From Candidatus Edwardsbacteria bacterium (GTDB lineage: Bacteria > Edwardsbacteria > AC1 > EtOH8): a stretch of 64,000 nucleotides of DNA. Below are positions 7,346 through 14,868 of the stretch, in pieces; the stretch's first letter is position 1; each line of letters begins with the position of its first letter. Both the position numbers and the translations under genes were made by a program. The stretch is from contig JAVHLB010000007.1 in assembly GCA_031082425.1 (NCBI GenBank), positions 62,001 to 126,000 on the forward strand, read 5' to 3'. The notes beneath the pieces are model-generated. The model had not been told where the DNA came from, did not search any database, and saw nothing but the letters and a program-made list of their open reading frames with translations.

Positions 7346-8275
7346 ATGGAAAACGTTAAAAATTACGACATCGCCATCTTGGGCGCCGGCCCGGCCGGGC
7401 TGACCGCCGGGCTGTATGCCGGCCGGGGCGGCCTGAAGGCGGCCATAATAGAAAAGATGATGCCCGGCGGCCTGGTGGCCAATACCGAACGGATAGACAA
7501 CTATCCCGGGTTCCCCGAAGGCATCTCGGGCTATGAACTGGCCCAGAGGATGGAACAACAGGCCAAAAAATTCGGGGCCGAGATTCTTTCGGCCCAGGCC
7601 GACGGCGTTTCGGCCCATGATAAGTTTCAGCTGATATCCCTGTCCGACGGCAGCACCGTCAAATCCCGGGCCCTGATCATCGCCACCGGCGCCTTCCCAA
7701 AAACCTTGGGGGTGCCGGGGGAAAAGGAATTGCTGGGCAAAGGGGTCTCCTACTGCGCGGTATGCGACGGGGCCTTCTTTAAAAACCAGCCGGTAGCAGT
7801 GCTGGGCGGCGGTGATTCGGCGGTGCAGGAGGCCATCTACCTGGCTGGGCTGGCCTCAAAAGTGACTGTTATCCACCGCCGCAATGCCTTAAGGGCTGCC
7901 GACTCCATCCAGAGGATCGCCTTCGCCAACGATAAGATAGAATTTGCCTGGAACAAGGAAATCCTGGCCATCGAGGGCAGCACCGGGGTGACCGGCATCA
8001 AAGTCATGGACAAACAAACGCTGGCGGAAGAGGTGATCCCGGTCACCGGAGCATTCATCTACGTGGGTTATAAGCCCAACAGCGATCTGGTAAAGGATGC
8101 CGTCAAGACCGACCAGCAGGGATACATCATCACCGATGAAAATATGGCCGCTTCGGTCCCGGGCATATTTGCCTGCGGCGACATCCGTAAAAAGCTGGTC
8201 CGGCAGATCTCCGGTGCGGTGGGCGACGGCGCCACCGCGGCCATCGCCGCCCAGCAGTATATAGAATTAATGTAA
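7346..8275 (+). CDS. trxB: Thioredoxin reductase
   Basis: 309 residues. FAD-binding GAGPAG is near 12-17, the redox-active CAVC at 137-140, the NADPH-binding GGGDSA near 152 followed by HRRNALRA, and the C-terminal FAD motif GIFACGDI near 272. It passes electrons from NADPH to thioredoxin (5403) and possibly to the two-domain oxidoreductase (6356). The retained HRRxxxR argues for NADPH rather than ferredoxin as donor. Its place in the cluster matches SigR-type regulons, where trxB is a core target. Confidence 0.96.
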   Translation: MENVKNYDIAILGAGPAGLTAGLYAGRGGLKAAIIEKMMPGGLVANTERIDNYPGFPEGISGYELAQRMEQQAKKFGAEILSAQADGVSAHDKFQLISLSDGSTVKSRALIIATGAFPKTLGVPGEKELLGKGVSYCAVCDGAFFKNQPVAVLGGGDSAVQEAIYLAGLASKVTVIHRRNALRAADSIQRIAFANDKIEFAWNKEILAIEGSTGVTGIKVMDKQTLAEEVIPVTGAFIYVGYKPNSDLVKDAVKTDQQGYIITDENMAASVPGIFACGDIRKKLVRQISGAVGDGATAAIAAQQYIELM

Positions 8276-8325
8276 GGAAACGGTTCGCCACCTCATAACG
8301 GCAGATAATTTAATAATCAAAGTAC

Positions 8326-8345
8326 GGGCAATTCATGAATTGCCC
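8326..8345 (+). promoter_or_regulatory. Perfect 20-bp palindrome upstream of desulfoferrodoxin
   Basis: GGGCAATTCATGAATTGCCC is a perfect inverted repeat ending 19 bp before the desulfoferrodoxin ATG (8365), just before its AAAGGAG site. It could be an operator for a dimeric regulator or a short hairpin in the leader. There is no T-run, so it is not a simple terminator for trxB. Confidence 0.45.
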
Positions 8346-8364
8346 CAACCAAAGGAGAATCATC

Positions 8365-8745
8365 ATGGCTGAGAGAAATCAGATCTACAAATGCGAGATT
8401 TGCGGCAATATCGTGGAAGTGCTGCACGGGGGCAAGGGAGAGCTGGTCTGCTGCGGCAAGCCCATGAAGCTCTATGCCGAAAATACGGTCGACGCCGCCA
8501 GGGAGAAGCACCTGCCGGTGATCGAGAAGACAGCTGATGGATACAAGGTCAGGGTCGGCTCGGTGGCGCATCCCATGGAGGAGAAGCATTATATAGAGTG
8601 GATCGCCCTGTATGCCGACGGCCGGGTCCTTCGCAAATATCTGAAGCCCGGGGATGCTCCGGAGGCCGAATTTCTATGCCGGGCCAAGAAAGTGACGGCC
8701 AAGGAATTCTGCAACCTGCACGGGTTATGGTTGACTCAGGGATAA
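8365..8745 (+). CDS. dfx: Desulfoferrodoxin (2Fe superoxide reductase)
   Basis: 126 residues from ATG 8365, chosen for its AAAGGAG site. Centre I ligands are Cys10, Cys13, Cys29 and Cys30 (desulforedoxin-like FeS4). Centre II ligands are His49, His69, His75, Cys116 and His119. All active-site ligands of a class I superoxide reductase are present, including Glu47 and Lys48 in the EKH motif. The enzyme reduces superoxide to peroxide in the cytoplasm without releasing oxygen, typical of anaerobes. The peroxide can be removed by rubrerythrin, the next gene. Confidence 0.96.
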   Translation: MAERNQIYKCEICGNIVEVLHGGKGELVCCGKPMKLYAENTVDAAREKHLPVIEKTADGYKVRVGSVAHPMEEKHYIEWIALYADGRVLRKYLKPGDAPEAEFLCRAKKVTAKEFCNLHGLWLTQG

Positions 8746-8827
8746 CAATCATTAGGAAGACACGGATCCAGGATCGGCTGTTTGCAGTGTTCCTGGTTTC
8801 CTTATTAAAATAATTTCAGGAGGAAAA

Positions 8828-9403
8828 ATGAAAAGCTTAAAAGGAACCCGCACCGAAAAGAACCTGCTCAAATCCTTCGCCGGGGAATCCCAGGCCCGCA
8901 ACCGCTACACCTATTTTGCCTCGGTGGCCAAGAAGGAGGGCTATGAGCAGATATCATGGTTCTTCACCGAAACGGCCGAGAACGAAAAGGAGCATGCCAA
9001 GAGATTCTTCAAATTCCTGGAGGGCGGCGGGGTTGAGATCACCGCCATGTATCCGGCCGGCAAGATCGGCACCACGCCTGAGAACCTGAAGGCCTCCGCC
9101 GAGGGCGAGAACGAGGAGCACACCAAGCTGTATCCGGAGTTCGCCGCCATCGCCGATGAGGAGGGATTTTCCGAGATCGCCAAGATATACCTGTTCATCG
9201 CCGAGGTGGAGCGGGAGCATGAGGCCCGTTATCTTAAACTGCTGGCCAACCTCGAGAAAAAACAGGTGTTCAAAAAGGACCAGCCCATCAAGTGGCGCTG
9301 CCGCAACTGCGGTTACGTCTACCAGGGCAATGAGGCTCCCCAATCCTGCCCGGCCTGCGCCCATCCCCAGAGCTATTACGAAGCAATGGCTGAAAATTAT
9401 TAA
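8828..9403 (+). CDS. rbr: Rubrerythrin
   Basis: 191 residues. The ferritin-like four-helix domain (about 1-145) carries the diiron ligands in GESQARNRY, ENEKEHAKRF and EVEREHEARY. The C-terminal rubredoxin-like knuckles are CRNCGY and CPACAHP (about 157-177). It reduces hydrogen peroxide using NAD(P)H-derived electrons in anaerobes. A clean AGGAGG site precedes the ATG. It completes a superoxide-to-peroxide-to-water route with desulfoferrodoxin. Confidence 0.96.
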   Translation: MKSLKGTRTEKNLLKSFAGESQARNRYTYFASVAKKEGYEQISWFFTETAENEKEHAKRFFKFLEGGGVEITAMYPAGKIGTTPENLKASAEGENEEHTKLYPEFAAIADEEGFSEIAKIYLFIAEVEREHEARYLKLLANLEKKQVFKKDQPIKWRCRNCGYVYQGNEAPQSCPACAHPQSYYEAMAENY

Positions 9404-9434
9404 TCACAAACATATCATAAGATAAAAGAGATAT

Positions 9435-9839
9435 ATGCCATTGACATTGGATTGGGTCAGGGACCTGCAGTTCACCGCCAGCGACGACGCCGGCCACGGC
9501 CTGGTGTTGGAATCAAAAAAGGACGGCATCCCCTCCGGGTTCTCCCCCATGCAGCTGCTGTTGATCTCCCAGGCCGGATGCATGGCCATGGACGTGGTTT
9601 CCATACTCAAGAAGAAACGGGTGGGCCTGGCCGGCTTCCGGGTGCTGATGGACGGAGCCAGGGCCAGCCAGCATCCCAAAAGATTCACCGATATGAACTT
9701 CGTCTTCGAGGCCCGGGGCAAGGTCCCGCCGGAGGCTCTGGAGGAGGCCATCCAGCTGTCCAAGGAAAAATACTGCTCGGTCTCGGCCACCATCCAGAAC
9801 GGGACAAATATGAAGATTGAAAGCCGGGTGATAAGCTGA
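9435..9839 (+). CDS. OsmC/Ohr-family thiol peroxidase-like protein
   Basis: 134 residues with the two OsmC-family cysteines, Cys49 (SQAGCMAMDVV) and Cys113 (EKYCSVSAT), in their usual contexts. OsmC/Ohr proteins reduce organic hydroperoxides with a Cys pair, usually as dimers. The short length and QAGC motif fit the YhfA-like subgroup better than Ohr. The stop overlaps the start of the DUF6132 gene by one base (TGATG), indicating translational coupling. Confidence 0.9.
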   Translation: MPLTLDWVRDLQFTASDDAGHGLVLESKKDGIPSGFSPMQLLLISQAGCMAMDVVSILKKKRVGLAGFRVLMDGARASQHPKRFTDMNFVFEARGKVPPEALEEAIQLSKEKYCSVSATIQNGTNMKIESRVIS

Positions 9840-10015
9840 TGCATCCGATTCTCAAGATAGTTTTGGGAGCGGCCGGAGGAGGAACTGTTGGTTTTTTGTA
9901 TTACAAGTTCATCGGCTGCCGCACCGGAGCCTGCCCCATGGCCGCCAACCCCTGGATAAGCATCCTGGTATGGGCGGTTATCGGCGGACTGATGATGGCC
10001 GGCCTCAAAAAATAG
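9839..10015 (+). CDS. DUF6132-type small membrane protein
   Basis: 58 residues: an N-terminal span (about 4-21) and a C-terminal span (about 38-55) flank a cysteine-bearing loop, GCRTGACPMAANP. The GC...GxCP...NP loop between two spans matches the DUF6132 family, small membrane proteins of unknown function. It overlaps the OsmC stop by one base. Its paired cysteines and location among thiol genes fit a membrane redox or thiol-sensing part, by inference. Confidence 0.65.
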   Translation: MHPILKIVLGAAGGGTVGFLYYKFIGCRTGACPMAANPWISILVWAVIGGLMMAGLKK

Positions 10016-10046
10016 TTTACAAATTTAACAACCATAGGAGTGCCCA

Positions 10047-10568
10047 ATGAAGAGATACCTCCCCCTGATGATCCTGTCCTTATCGCTGACCGCCGGAATT
10101 TCCTGCGCTGGCAACAAGAAGGCCGAGAACAACGAGGCCAAGGTGGTTCCGGCCAAGGCCGAGTGGCTGGCCTTCGACCAGGCCATGGAAAAGGCCGCCG
10201 CCGACAAGAAATACGTGGTGGTTGACTTCTATACCGACTGGTGCAAGTGGTGCAAGGTGATGGACGATAAAACCTACGCCGATTCTTCGGTTGCGGCGGC
10301 CCTGAAGCAAAATTTCGTCATCGCCAAAATAAACGGCGAGAGCTCGGACCAGATCACATACCTGGGAAAGACCATGGCCCAGTCGGACTTTACCATGGGC
10401 ATGAAGGTCAGCGGCTTTCCCTCCACCCTGTTCATGGACAGCGAGGGAAAGGTGATCGGTATCCTGCCGGGATATATCGAGGCCCCGGTGTATTTAAAGA
10501 TCCTGGCCTATGTCTCCACCCAGGCCTATAAGACCCAAAAGCTGGACGACTACCTTTCCGGGAAATAA
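10047..10568 (+). CDS. Thioredoxin-fold lipoprotein
   Basis: 173 residues. The signal peptide ends in GISC with the candidate lipid-anchored Cys20, a slightly atypical lipobox because -3 is glycine. The active site is WCKWC at 65-69 in the FYTDWCKWCKVM context of DsbD-gamma/thioredoxin_7-type proteins. GFPSTLFMDSEG is the cis-proline segment. It probably acts as a periplasmic thiol-disulfide protein tethered to a membrane. ATAGGAG precedes the ATG. The CXXC mini-protein gene begins 2 bp after its stop. Confidence 0.88.
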   Translation: MKRYLPLMILSLSLTAGISCAGNKKAENNEAKVVPAKAEWLAFDQAMEKAAADKKYVVVDFYTDWCKWCKVMDDKTYADSSVAAALKQNFVIAKINGESSDQITYLGKTMAQSDFTMGMKVSGFPSTLFMDSEGKVIGILPGYIEAPVYLKILAYVSTQAYKTQKLDDYLSGK

Positions 10569-10570
10569 CC

Positions 10571-10705
10571 ATGAAAAAAACCGCCGGGATAATTATCCTG
10601 ATACTCTCCATCGCCGCCATAACGGCCGGCGTTTTTCGAAAAGAACTGAAACCCCTGTACATTAACGCCATGGCCATCTGCTATTCCTGCATCGGCCTGC
10701 AATAG
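10571..10705 (+). CDS. CD1871A-family CXXC mini-protein
   Basis: 44 residues: one hydrophobic span (about 5-20), then KPLYINAMAICYSCIGLQ. The short membrane-anchored form with a terminal ICxxCIG motif matches the CD1871A CXXC family of tiny anaerobe proteins with unknown function. It starts 2 bp after the thioredoxin lipoprotein, so the pair is probably coupled and may exchange disulfides across the membrane (inference). Confidence 0.65.
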   Translation: MKKTAGIIILILSIAAITAGVFRKELKPLYINAMAICYSCIGLQ

Positions 10706-10719
10706 AACGGCCATAGAGC

Positions 10720-10746
10720 CATTCCGGACTTGATCCGGAATCCAGA
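10720..10746 (+). repeat. Dispersed palindrome, CTGGATTCC/GGAATGAC family (diverged)
   Basis: CATTCCGGACTTGATCCGGAATCCAGAG forms a short hairpin between the CXXC gene and the peroxiredoxin gene (longest run split: ATTCCGGA near 10721 and TCCGGAAT near 10734). It belongs to the same palindrome family as copies near 24343, 42441 and 44483. Confidence 0.5.
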
Positions 10747-10771
10747 GTCAATTTTTTCAGGAGGATGAACT

Positions 10772-11230
10772 ATGCCGGTGATCAAGATCGGCCAAAAGGC
10801 ACCTGATTTTATTTTAAAGGACCAGCACCATGCCGAATTCAGGCTGAGCGCTTTCAGGGGACGCAAGGTGCTGCTGTCATTCCATCCCCTGGCCTGGACC
10901 AAGGTCTGCGCCAGGCAGATGCAGTCACTGGATAAAAATCTCAAGACTTTTGACCTGCTTAACACCATGCCGGTTGGGCTGAGCGTGGATACCATTCCCT
11001 CCAAACATGCCTGGGCCAGGGCTCTTAAGGTAAAGAATCTCCGGATGCTGGCCGATTTTTGGCCTCATGGCAAGGTGGCCAAGGCTTACGGCCTGTTCCG
11101 GGAGAAGGAAGGCTTCTCCGAGCGGGCTAATGTTATTGTTGATGAATTCGGCCAGGTGATCTGGGTGAAGGTTTACCCGATAAAAGAATTGCCGGATATA
11201 AAGGAAATTATCAAATTTATATCAAACTAA
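10772..11230 (+). CDS. 1-Cys peroxiredoxin (AhpC/TSA family)
   Basis: 152 residues. The peroxidatic motif PxxxTxxC is present (HPLAWTKVC, Cys46), and this is the only cysteine in the protein, so no internal resolving cysteine exists. Reduction must come from an outside thiol such as thioredoxin or the PDO in the same cluster. AGGAGG precedes the ATG. It is the last gene of the redox island and is followed by a terminator. Confidence 0.92.
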   Translation: MPVIKIGQKAPDFILKDQHHAEFRLSAFRGRKVLLSFHPLAWTKVCARQMQSLDKNLKTFDLLNTMPVGLSVDTIPSKHAWARALKVKNLRMLADFWPHGKVAKAYGLFREKEGFSERANVIVDEFGQVIWVKVYPIKELPDIKEIIKFISN

Positions 11231-11244
11231 GTTTGAGGATCTTT

Positions 11245-11275
11245 AAAAACCGCCATAAAAAGGCGGTTTTTAATT
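11245..11275 (+). terminator. Rho-independent terminator after peroxiredoxin
   Basis: Stem AAAAACCGCC (11245-11254) and GGCGGTTTTT (11262-11271) with a 7-nt loop and a T-rich tail. It closes the redox island. Confidence 0.85.
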
Positions 11276-11344
11276 TTGTATATCATTGATTTACAATAAT
11301 ATACAAATATTTTTAAAATATTTTCGCTTTTTATAAAAAAGGGC

Positions 11345-11373
11345 TTGACAAAACTGAAGTTTAATGGTATAAT
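11345..11373 (+). promoter_or_regulatory. Sigma-70-type promoter of the TetR gene
   Basis: TTGACA at 11345-11350, a 17-bp spacer and TATAAT at 11368-11373: a full consensus housekeeping promoter. The start point is expected near 11380, inside the operator palindrome. Confidence 0.85.
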
Positions 11374-11385
11374 ACAAACGTTTGA
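11374..11385 (+). promoter_or_regulatory. Probable TetR operator, copy 1
   Basis: The palindrome CAAACGTTTG (11375-11384) sits immediately after the -10 box of the tetR promoter. An identical core lies at 12201-12210 before the next gene. Repression by covering the start site, hence autoregulation, is the simplest reading. Confidence 0.7.
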
Positions 11386-11403
11386 TTAATCAAGGAGATT
11401 CCC

Positions 11404-12111
11404 ATGTCCCCTAAAAATAACGCCCTAACCGATCCTAAAAGACGCATCTTCAATGCTGCCTGTTTGCTTTTTGTAAATAAAGGTTATGAGGCCATAGGGG
11501 TCCGCGAGATCGCCAAGCAAGCCGGGGTGAACATTGCCATGATCAACTATTACTTTGGCGGCAAGGGGGGCATATTGAGGGACATCTTGGATGAATCCTA
11601 TCAGAAATACCACCAGGCCCAGGCTTCGGCCGGCGACGATACCACCCCGCCCGAAGAACGGGTTCGAAAACTTGTCTCCAATGTGGTGACCTTCTTTCGA
11701 GAAAACAATGAGGTGGCCCTGATAGCCTTTAACACCATGCTTTTTGACATCCCGGAGATCCACGCCATCAAGGAAAAATGGGGGAAAATGAATTTCTCCC
11801 TGATGAACAGCCTTTTCACCCAGATGGGAGTCAATTTGGCCGACCAGGTGCACTCCAGCATCTACAATGGCTTTTTAGGCGGCATGATAAAAAACCATTT
11901 CCAGCAGAGGTACACCTGGGAGAAGATGACCGAGGAGCAAAAGACCAAAATAGCTGAAAGCGCCAAAGGAATAGCCAATAAGTTCGAATTCGACGACCTG
12001 TTCTACGAACGTTTTACGGACCTCTTGGTCAACCAGTATTTCCACGGGGTAATCTATGCCACCCAGAAAGACAAGATGAAATATGGACAACAGGAAACCT
12101 CGAACGGGTAA
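11404..12111 (+). CDS. TetR-family transcriptional regulator
   Basis: 235 residues. The N-terminal helix-turn-helix at about 10-60 (GYEAIGVREIAKQAGVNIAMINYYFGGKGGI) is a textbook TetR DNA-binding domain. The larger C-terminal domain has no recognisable ligand signature. AAGGAG precedes the ATG. Its own promoter and the region upstream of 12253 both carry the CAAACGTTTG palindrome, so it probably represses itself and the exported-protein/DUF5916 genes. The inducer is unknown. Confidence 0.93.
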   Translation: MSPKNNALTDPKRRIFNAACLLFVNKGYEAIGVREIAKQAGVNIAMINYYFGGKGGILRDILDESYQKYHQAQASAGDDTTPPEERVRKLVSNVVTFFRENNEVALIAFNTMLFDIPEIHAIKEKWGKMNFSLMNSLFTQMGVNLADQVHSSIYNGFLGGMIKNHFQQRYTWEKMTEEQKTKIAESAKGIANKFEFDDLFYERFTDLLVNQYFHGVIYATQKDKMKYGQQETSNG

Positions 12112-12195
12112 ACATCGTATTAATTGGGAGGATACAAAAATGAAAGAATCTATTTAAAGCCCTAAATTCTCGGGATATATTTTTTTAACCAACCC

Positions 12196-12219
12196 ATAAA
12201 CAAACGTTTGTCCGTTTAT
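12196..12219 (+). promoter_or_regulatory. Probable TetR operator, copy 2
   Basis: CAAACGTTTG at 12201-12210 (12 bp, ACAAACGTTTGT, counting flanks) nested in a wider inverted repeat ATAAAC (12196-12201) / GTTTAT (12214-12219). It lies 34 bp before the next ATG (12253) and matches the core of copy 1. Confidence 0.68.
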
Positions 12220-12252
12220 TAAAATAATTAACCCCTTAAATGTGAGGTTCCC

Positions 12253-12636
12253 ATGAAAAAGATACTGCTAACAACCGCCGGGCTGATCGGGCTGGTACTT
12301 GCCTGCAATGCAATGTCTGTGACCGAACAGATAATAATATCCAAAACCATAGAAACGCCCCCCGTCTCGTTGGTCAGCGAAAGGGCCGATGTTGCATTGA
12401 TGGTCAGCGTTCCAAACCATAGAATGAGCCGCAACGATCGCGAATTCAATCAAGCAAAAGGCGTTGAACGCTTGGCGCTGAAAACCTTTAAAAAGGTCGG
12501 CAGCTTTTTGATCAAGGGCTTCTGCCGTATCGCCAAAGCGGATAACCTGGGTCAGGATAAAATTTCCCATACCGGAAGAAATTATGCTGAGGCCCTGATC
12601 ATGGCCCGTTCAAACTTAACGGCCCTGGTTCGCTAA
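12253..12636 (+). CDS. Exported protein of unknown function
   Basis: 127 residues. A signal peptide (MKKILLTTAGLIGLVLACNA) may have a lipobox at LVLAC (Cys18). The mature part has no family I recognise and a basic centre (KGVERLALKTFKKVG). The second TetR operator is directly upstream and the large DUF5916 gene follows after 53 bp, so it may be the first gene of a TetR-controlled pair. Function unassigned. Confidence 0.65.
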   Translation: MKKILLTTAGLIGLVLACNAMSVTEQIIISKTIETPPVSLVSERADVALMVSVPNHRMSRNDREFNQAKGVERLALKTFKKVGSFLIKGFCRIAKADNLGQDKISHTGRNYAEALIMARSNLTALVR

Positions 12637-12689
12637 TTATCGGTCCTGCTGATAACCATAACAAAAATCTTATTTTCAGGAGAACCCCC

Positions 12690-14852
12690 ATGAAAAAGGT
12701 TTTACCTGTAACATTACTGGCCTTCCTGCTCTTTCTGCCGTTCTCCCCCGCCGGCCTGTTGTCCCAGGAAACGACTCTGGATAAAACGATCTCTGTCCAG
12801 CGAACCATGACGGCCCCCGAAATAGACGGGATCATCGAAGAGATATGGCAGCAGGCCGATTCGGTCAGCGATTTCGTCCAGAACCGGCCCTATGAGAATG
12901 CCCGGCCCGGAGAGCGGACTGTGGCCTATCTGATGCAGGACGACGAGAACCTGTATGTCGCCTTCCGCTGTTATTCGCAGAAGAATCCCCCCACCAAAAG
13001 CTATACCAAGGATGAGGATTATGTGCTCATCGGGATAGATCCCATGGGCAGCCGGACCGGCGGTTATTTCTTCTGGCAGTATGCCAGCGGCATTTTCTGG
13101 GATGGCATGTACACCGATGACGGACGCAGCATGGACCTGGCATGGGAGGGCGTCTGGTACCAGGCGGTGAAGGTCCACCCCGACCGGATGGATGTGGAGT
13201 TCAAGATACCGTTCAAGACCATCCGCTATAAAAAAGGGCTTTCGGAATGGGGGCTGCAGCTGCGGCGGCACATAGCCGAGAACTTCGAGGACGACTCCTG
13301 GGTCCCGGTGGCGCAGCGCGACAACGACCTGATCTCCCGCTGGGGAAAGCTGGCCGGCATCGAGCCACGCGCAACGGGCTATTACTTCGAGCTGTACCCC
13401 GAGGGATTCATGCGCAACGACAAGTTCGCCGGCTTCAAGGACCAGGCCCAGCCCAGCGGAAGCCTGACCATGAAATGGGACCTGACCCCGCAGACCACCC
13501 TGAACGCCACCGCCTATCCCGACTTTGCCCAGATCGAGTCTGACCAGTTTTCCCTTAACCTTTCCCGGTACCCCCGCTACCTCCAGGAACAGCGGCCGTT
13601 TTTTGTAGACGGGCAGGATGTATTCCGGCTTTCCAGCTTCGGCGACGGGGACGGGTTCTCGCCTCTGAACATATTTTACTCCCGGGCGGTGGGCCGTTCC
13701 ATCGGCGGAGAAGCGGTCCAGATAATGGGCGGGGCCAAGCTGACCCATAAGACCTCCGCTTGGAACCTGGGGGTACTGGCGGCCATGACCGACAGGTACT
13801 CCGACCAACAGCTGGGCATCGCCGAGCCCCAGCGTCGTTTCGGCGCCCTAAGGGCCAGGCGGCGGATACTGGCCAACTCCGAGCTCGGTATTCTGGCCAG
13901 CGGAACCATGGTCGACGGCGAAAACTACAACTGCTCCTCGGCCCTGGAGACGGTGCTGAGAAGCGGCCCCAACCAGCTGATCATGCAGGCGGCCTTCTCG
14001 GACCGCAGCGGCAAGACCGGCTGGGCCGGCACCGCCGGCTTCCGGGGCTTCACCGGGCCGCTGCTGACCATGGCCACCGCCGAGGTGGTGAACGATTCCT
14101 TCGATGTTTCGGACATCGGATTTGTGCCCTGGGCCGGCCGCAGCAAGCTGACAATAGGCAGCGGACCATACTGGACCTACAGGCAGGGCGCCCTGCGCAA
14201 TCTGGTCATCAACCTGGGCGGAACATTGGAAAAACAGCCGGGCAGCAGCCAATGGTCGAAGATCGGATCGCTGATCATAAATCCCACCTTCCGCCGCAAC
14301 CGGGGCGGAAGCCTGGAGCTGAACGCCGGGCGGGGATACGAGGCCGACACCAGCTACCTGTTCCGCAGCCTCGATCTGAGCGCCTGGAGCATGTTGTTCG
14401 GCAATAATTTCAACGCCGGCTGCCGCTACGCCTACGAATACAACTACAACCGGGGCTACCTGGCCTACAACGGTTCCAATTATATGGTGGCCAGCTATTC
14501 CCTCATCTCGCCGCTGAGCACGACCCTGCTCACCAACCTGTGGATGGAATGGGACACCACCAACAGCATCCTGGCCAGCTGGTCGGTCATCCGCCCCAGA
14601 ATGGATTTCCGGATCACCCCCACCATGACCCTTTCGGCCTTCAATGAGATGGTGTTCCTGGCCCCCAAGACCCAACTGACCTCGTCCCAGCACCTGTCCA
14701 ACCGTATGGGAGCCCTGTTCTCCTGGAACTTCGCCCCCAAAAGCTGGATCTATGTGGCCCTCAACGATTATCAGGCCCAGGACCTCAACGGCTTCATGCA
14801 GCCCCAGTACACCATCAGCGCCGTCAAGGCCAAATACCTGCTGTATTTTTAA
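12690..14852 (+). CDS. CBM9-like/DUF5916 outer-membrane protein
   Basis: 720 residues. A signal peptide (to about residue 24) is followed by a family-9 carbohydrate-binding-like domain (about 35-230, with PEIDGIIEEIWQQAD and VEFKIPFKTIRY). The rest (about 250-720) is rich in alternating aromatic and polar strands and ends in a phenylalanine, like an outer-membrane barrel, which matches DUF5916. Such proteins occur in Bacteroidetes-type genomes; their substrate is unknown. AGGAG precedes the ATG. TetR control is inferred from the operator before the upstream gene. Confidence 0.85.
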   Translation: MKKVLPVTLLAFLLFLPFSPAGLLSQETTLDKTISVQRTMTAPEIDGIIEEIWQQADSVSDFVQNRPYENARPGERTVAYLMQDDENLYVAFRCYSQKNPPTKSYTKDEDYVLIGIDPMGSRTGGYFFWQYASGIFWDGMYTDDGRSMDLAWEGVWYQAVKVHPDRMDVEFKIPFKTIRYKKGLSEWGLQLRRHIAENFEDDSWVPVAQRDNDLISRWGKLAGIEPRATGYYFELYPEGFMRNDKFAGFKDQAQPSGSLTMKWDLTPQTTLNATAYPDFAQIESDQFSLNLSRYPRYLQEQRPFFVDGQDVFRLSSFGDGDGFSPLNIFYSRAVGRSIGGEAVQIMGGAKLTHKTSAWNLGVLAAMTDRYSDQQLGIAEPQRRFGALRARRRILANSELGILASGTMVDGENYNCSSALETVLRSGPNQLIMQAAFSDRSGKTGWAGTAGFRGFTGPLLTMATAEVVNDSFDVSDIGFVPWAGRSKLTIGSGPYWTYRQGALRNLVINLGGTLEKQPGSSQWSKIGSLIINPTFRRNRGGSLELNAGRGYEADTSYLFRSLDLSAWSMLFGNNFNAGCRYAYEYNYNRGYLAYNGSNYMVASYSLISPLSTTLLTNLWMEWDTTNSILASWSVIRPRMDFRITPTMTLSAFNEMVFLAPKTQLTSSQHLSNRMGALFSWNFAPKSWIYVALNDYQAQDLNGFMQPQYTISAVKAKYLLYF

Positions 14853-14868
14853 CAGAAAGGATCTCGAG

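Noticed and set aside
7139..8275. Ferredoxin-dependent thioredoxin reductase
   Set aside because: TrxB keeps GGGDSA and HRRxxxRA for NADPH, so ferredoxin dependence is not supported despite the adjacent ferredoxin gene.
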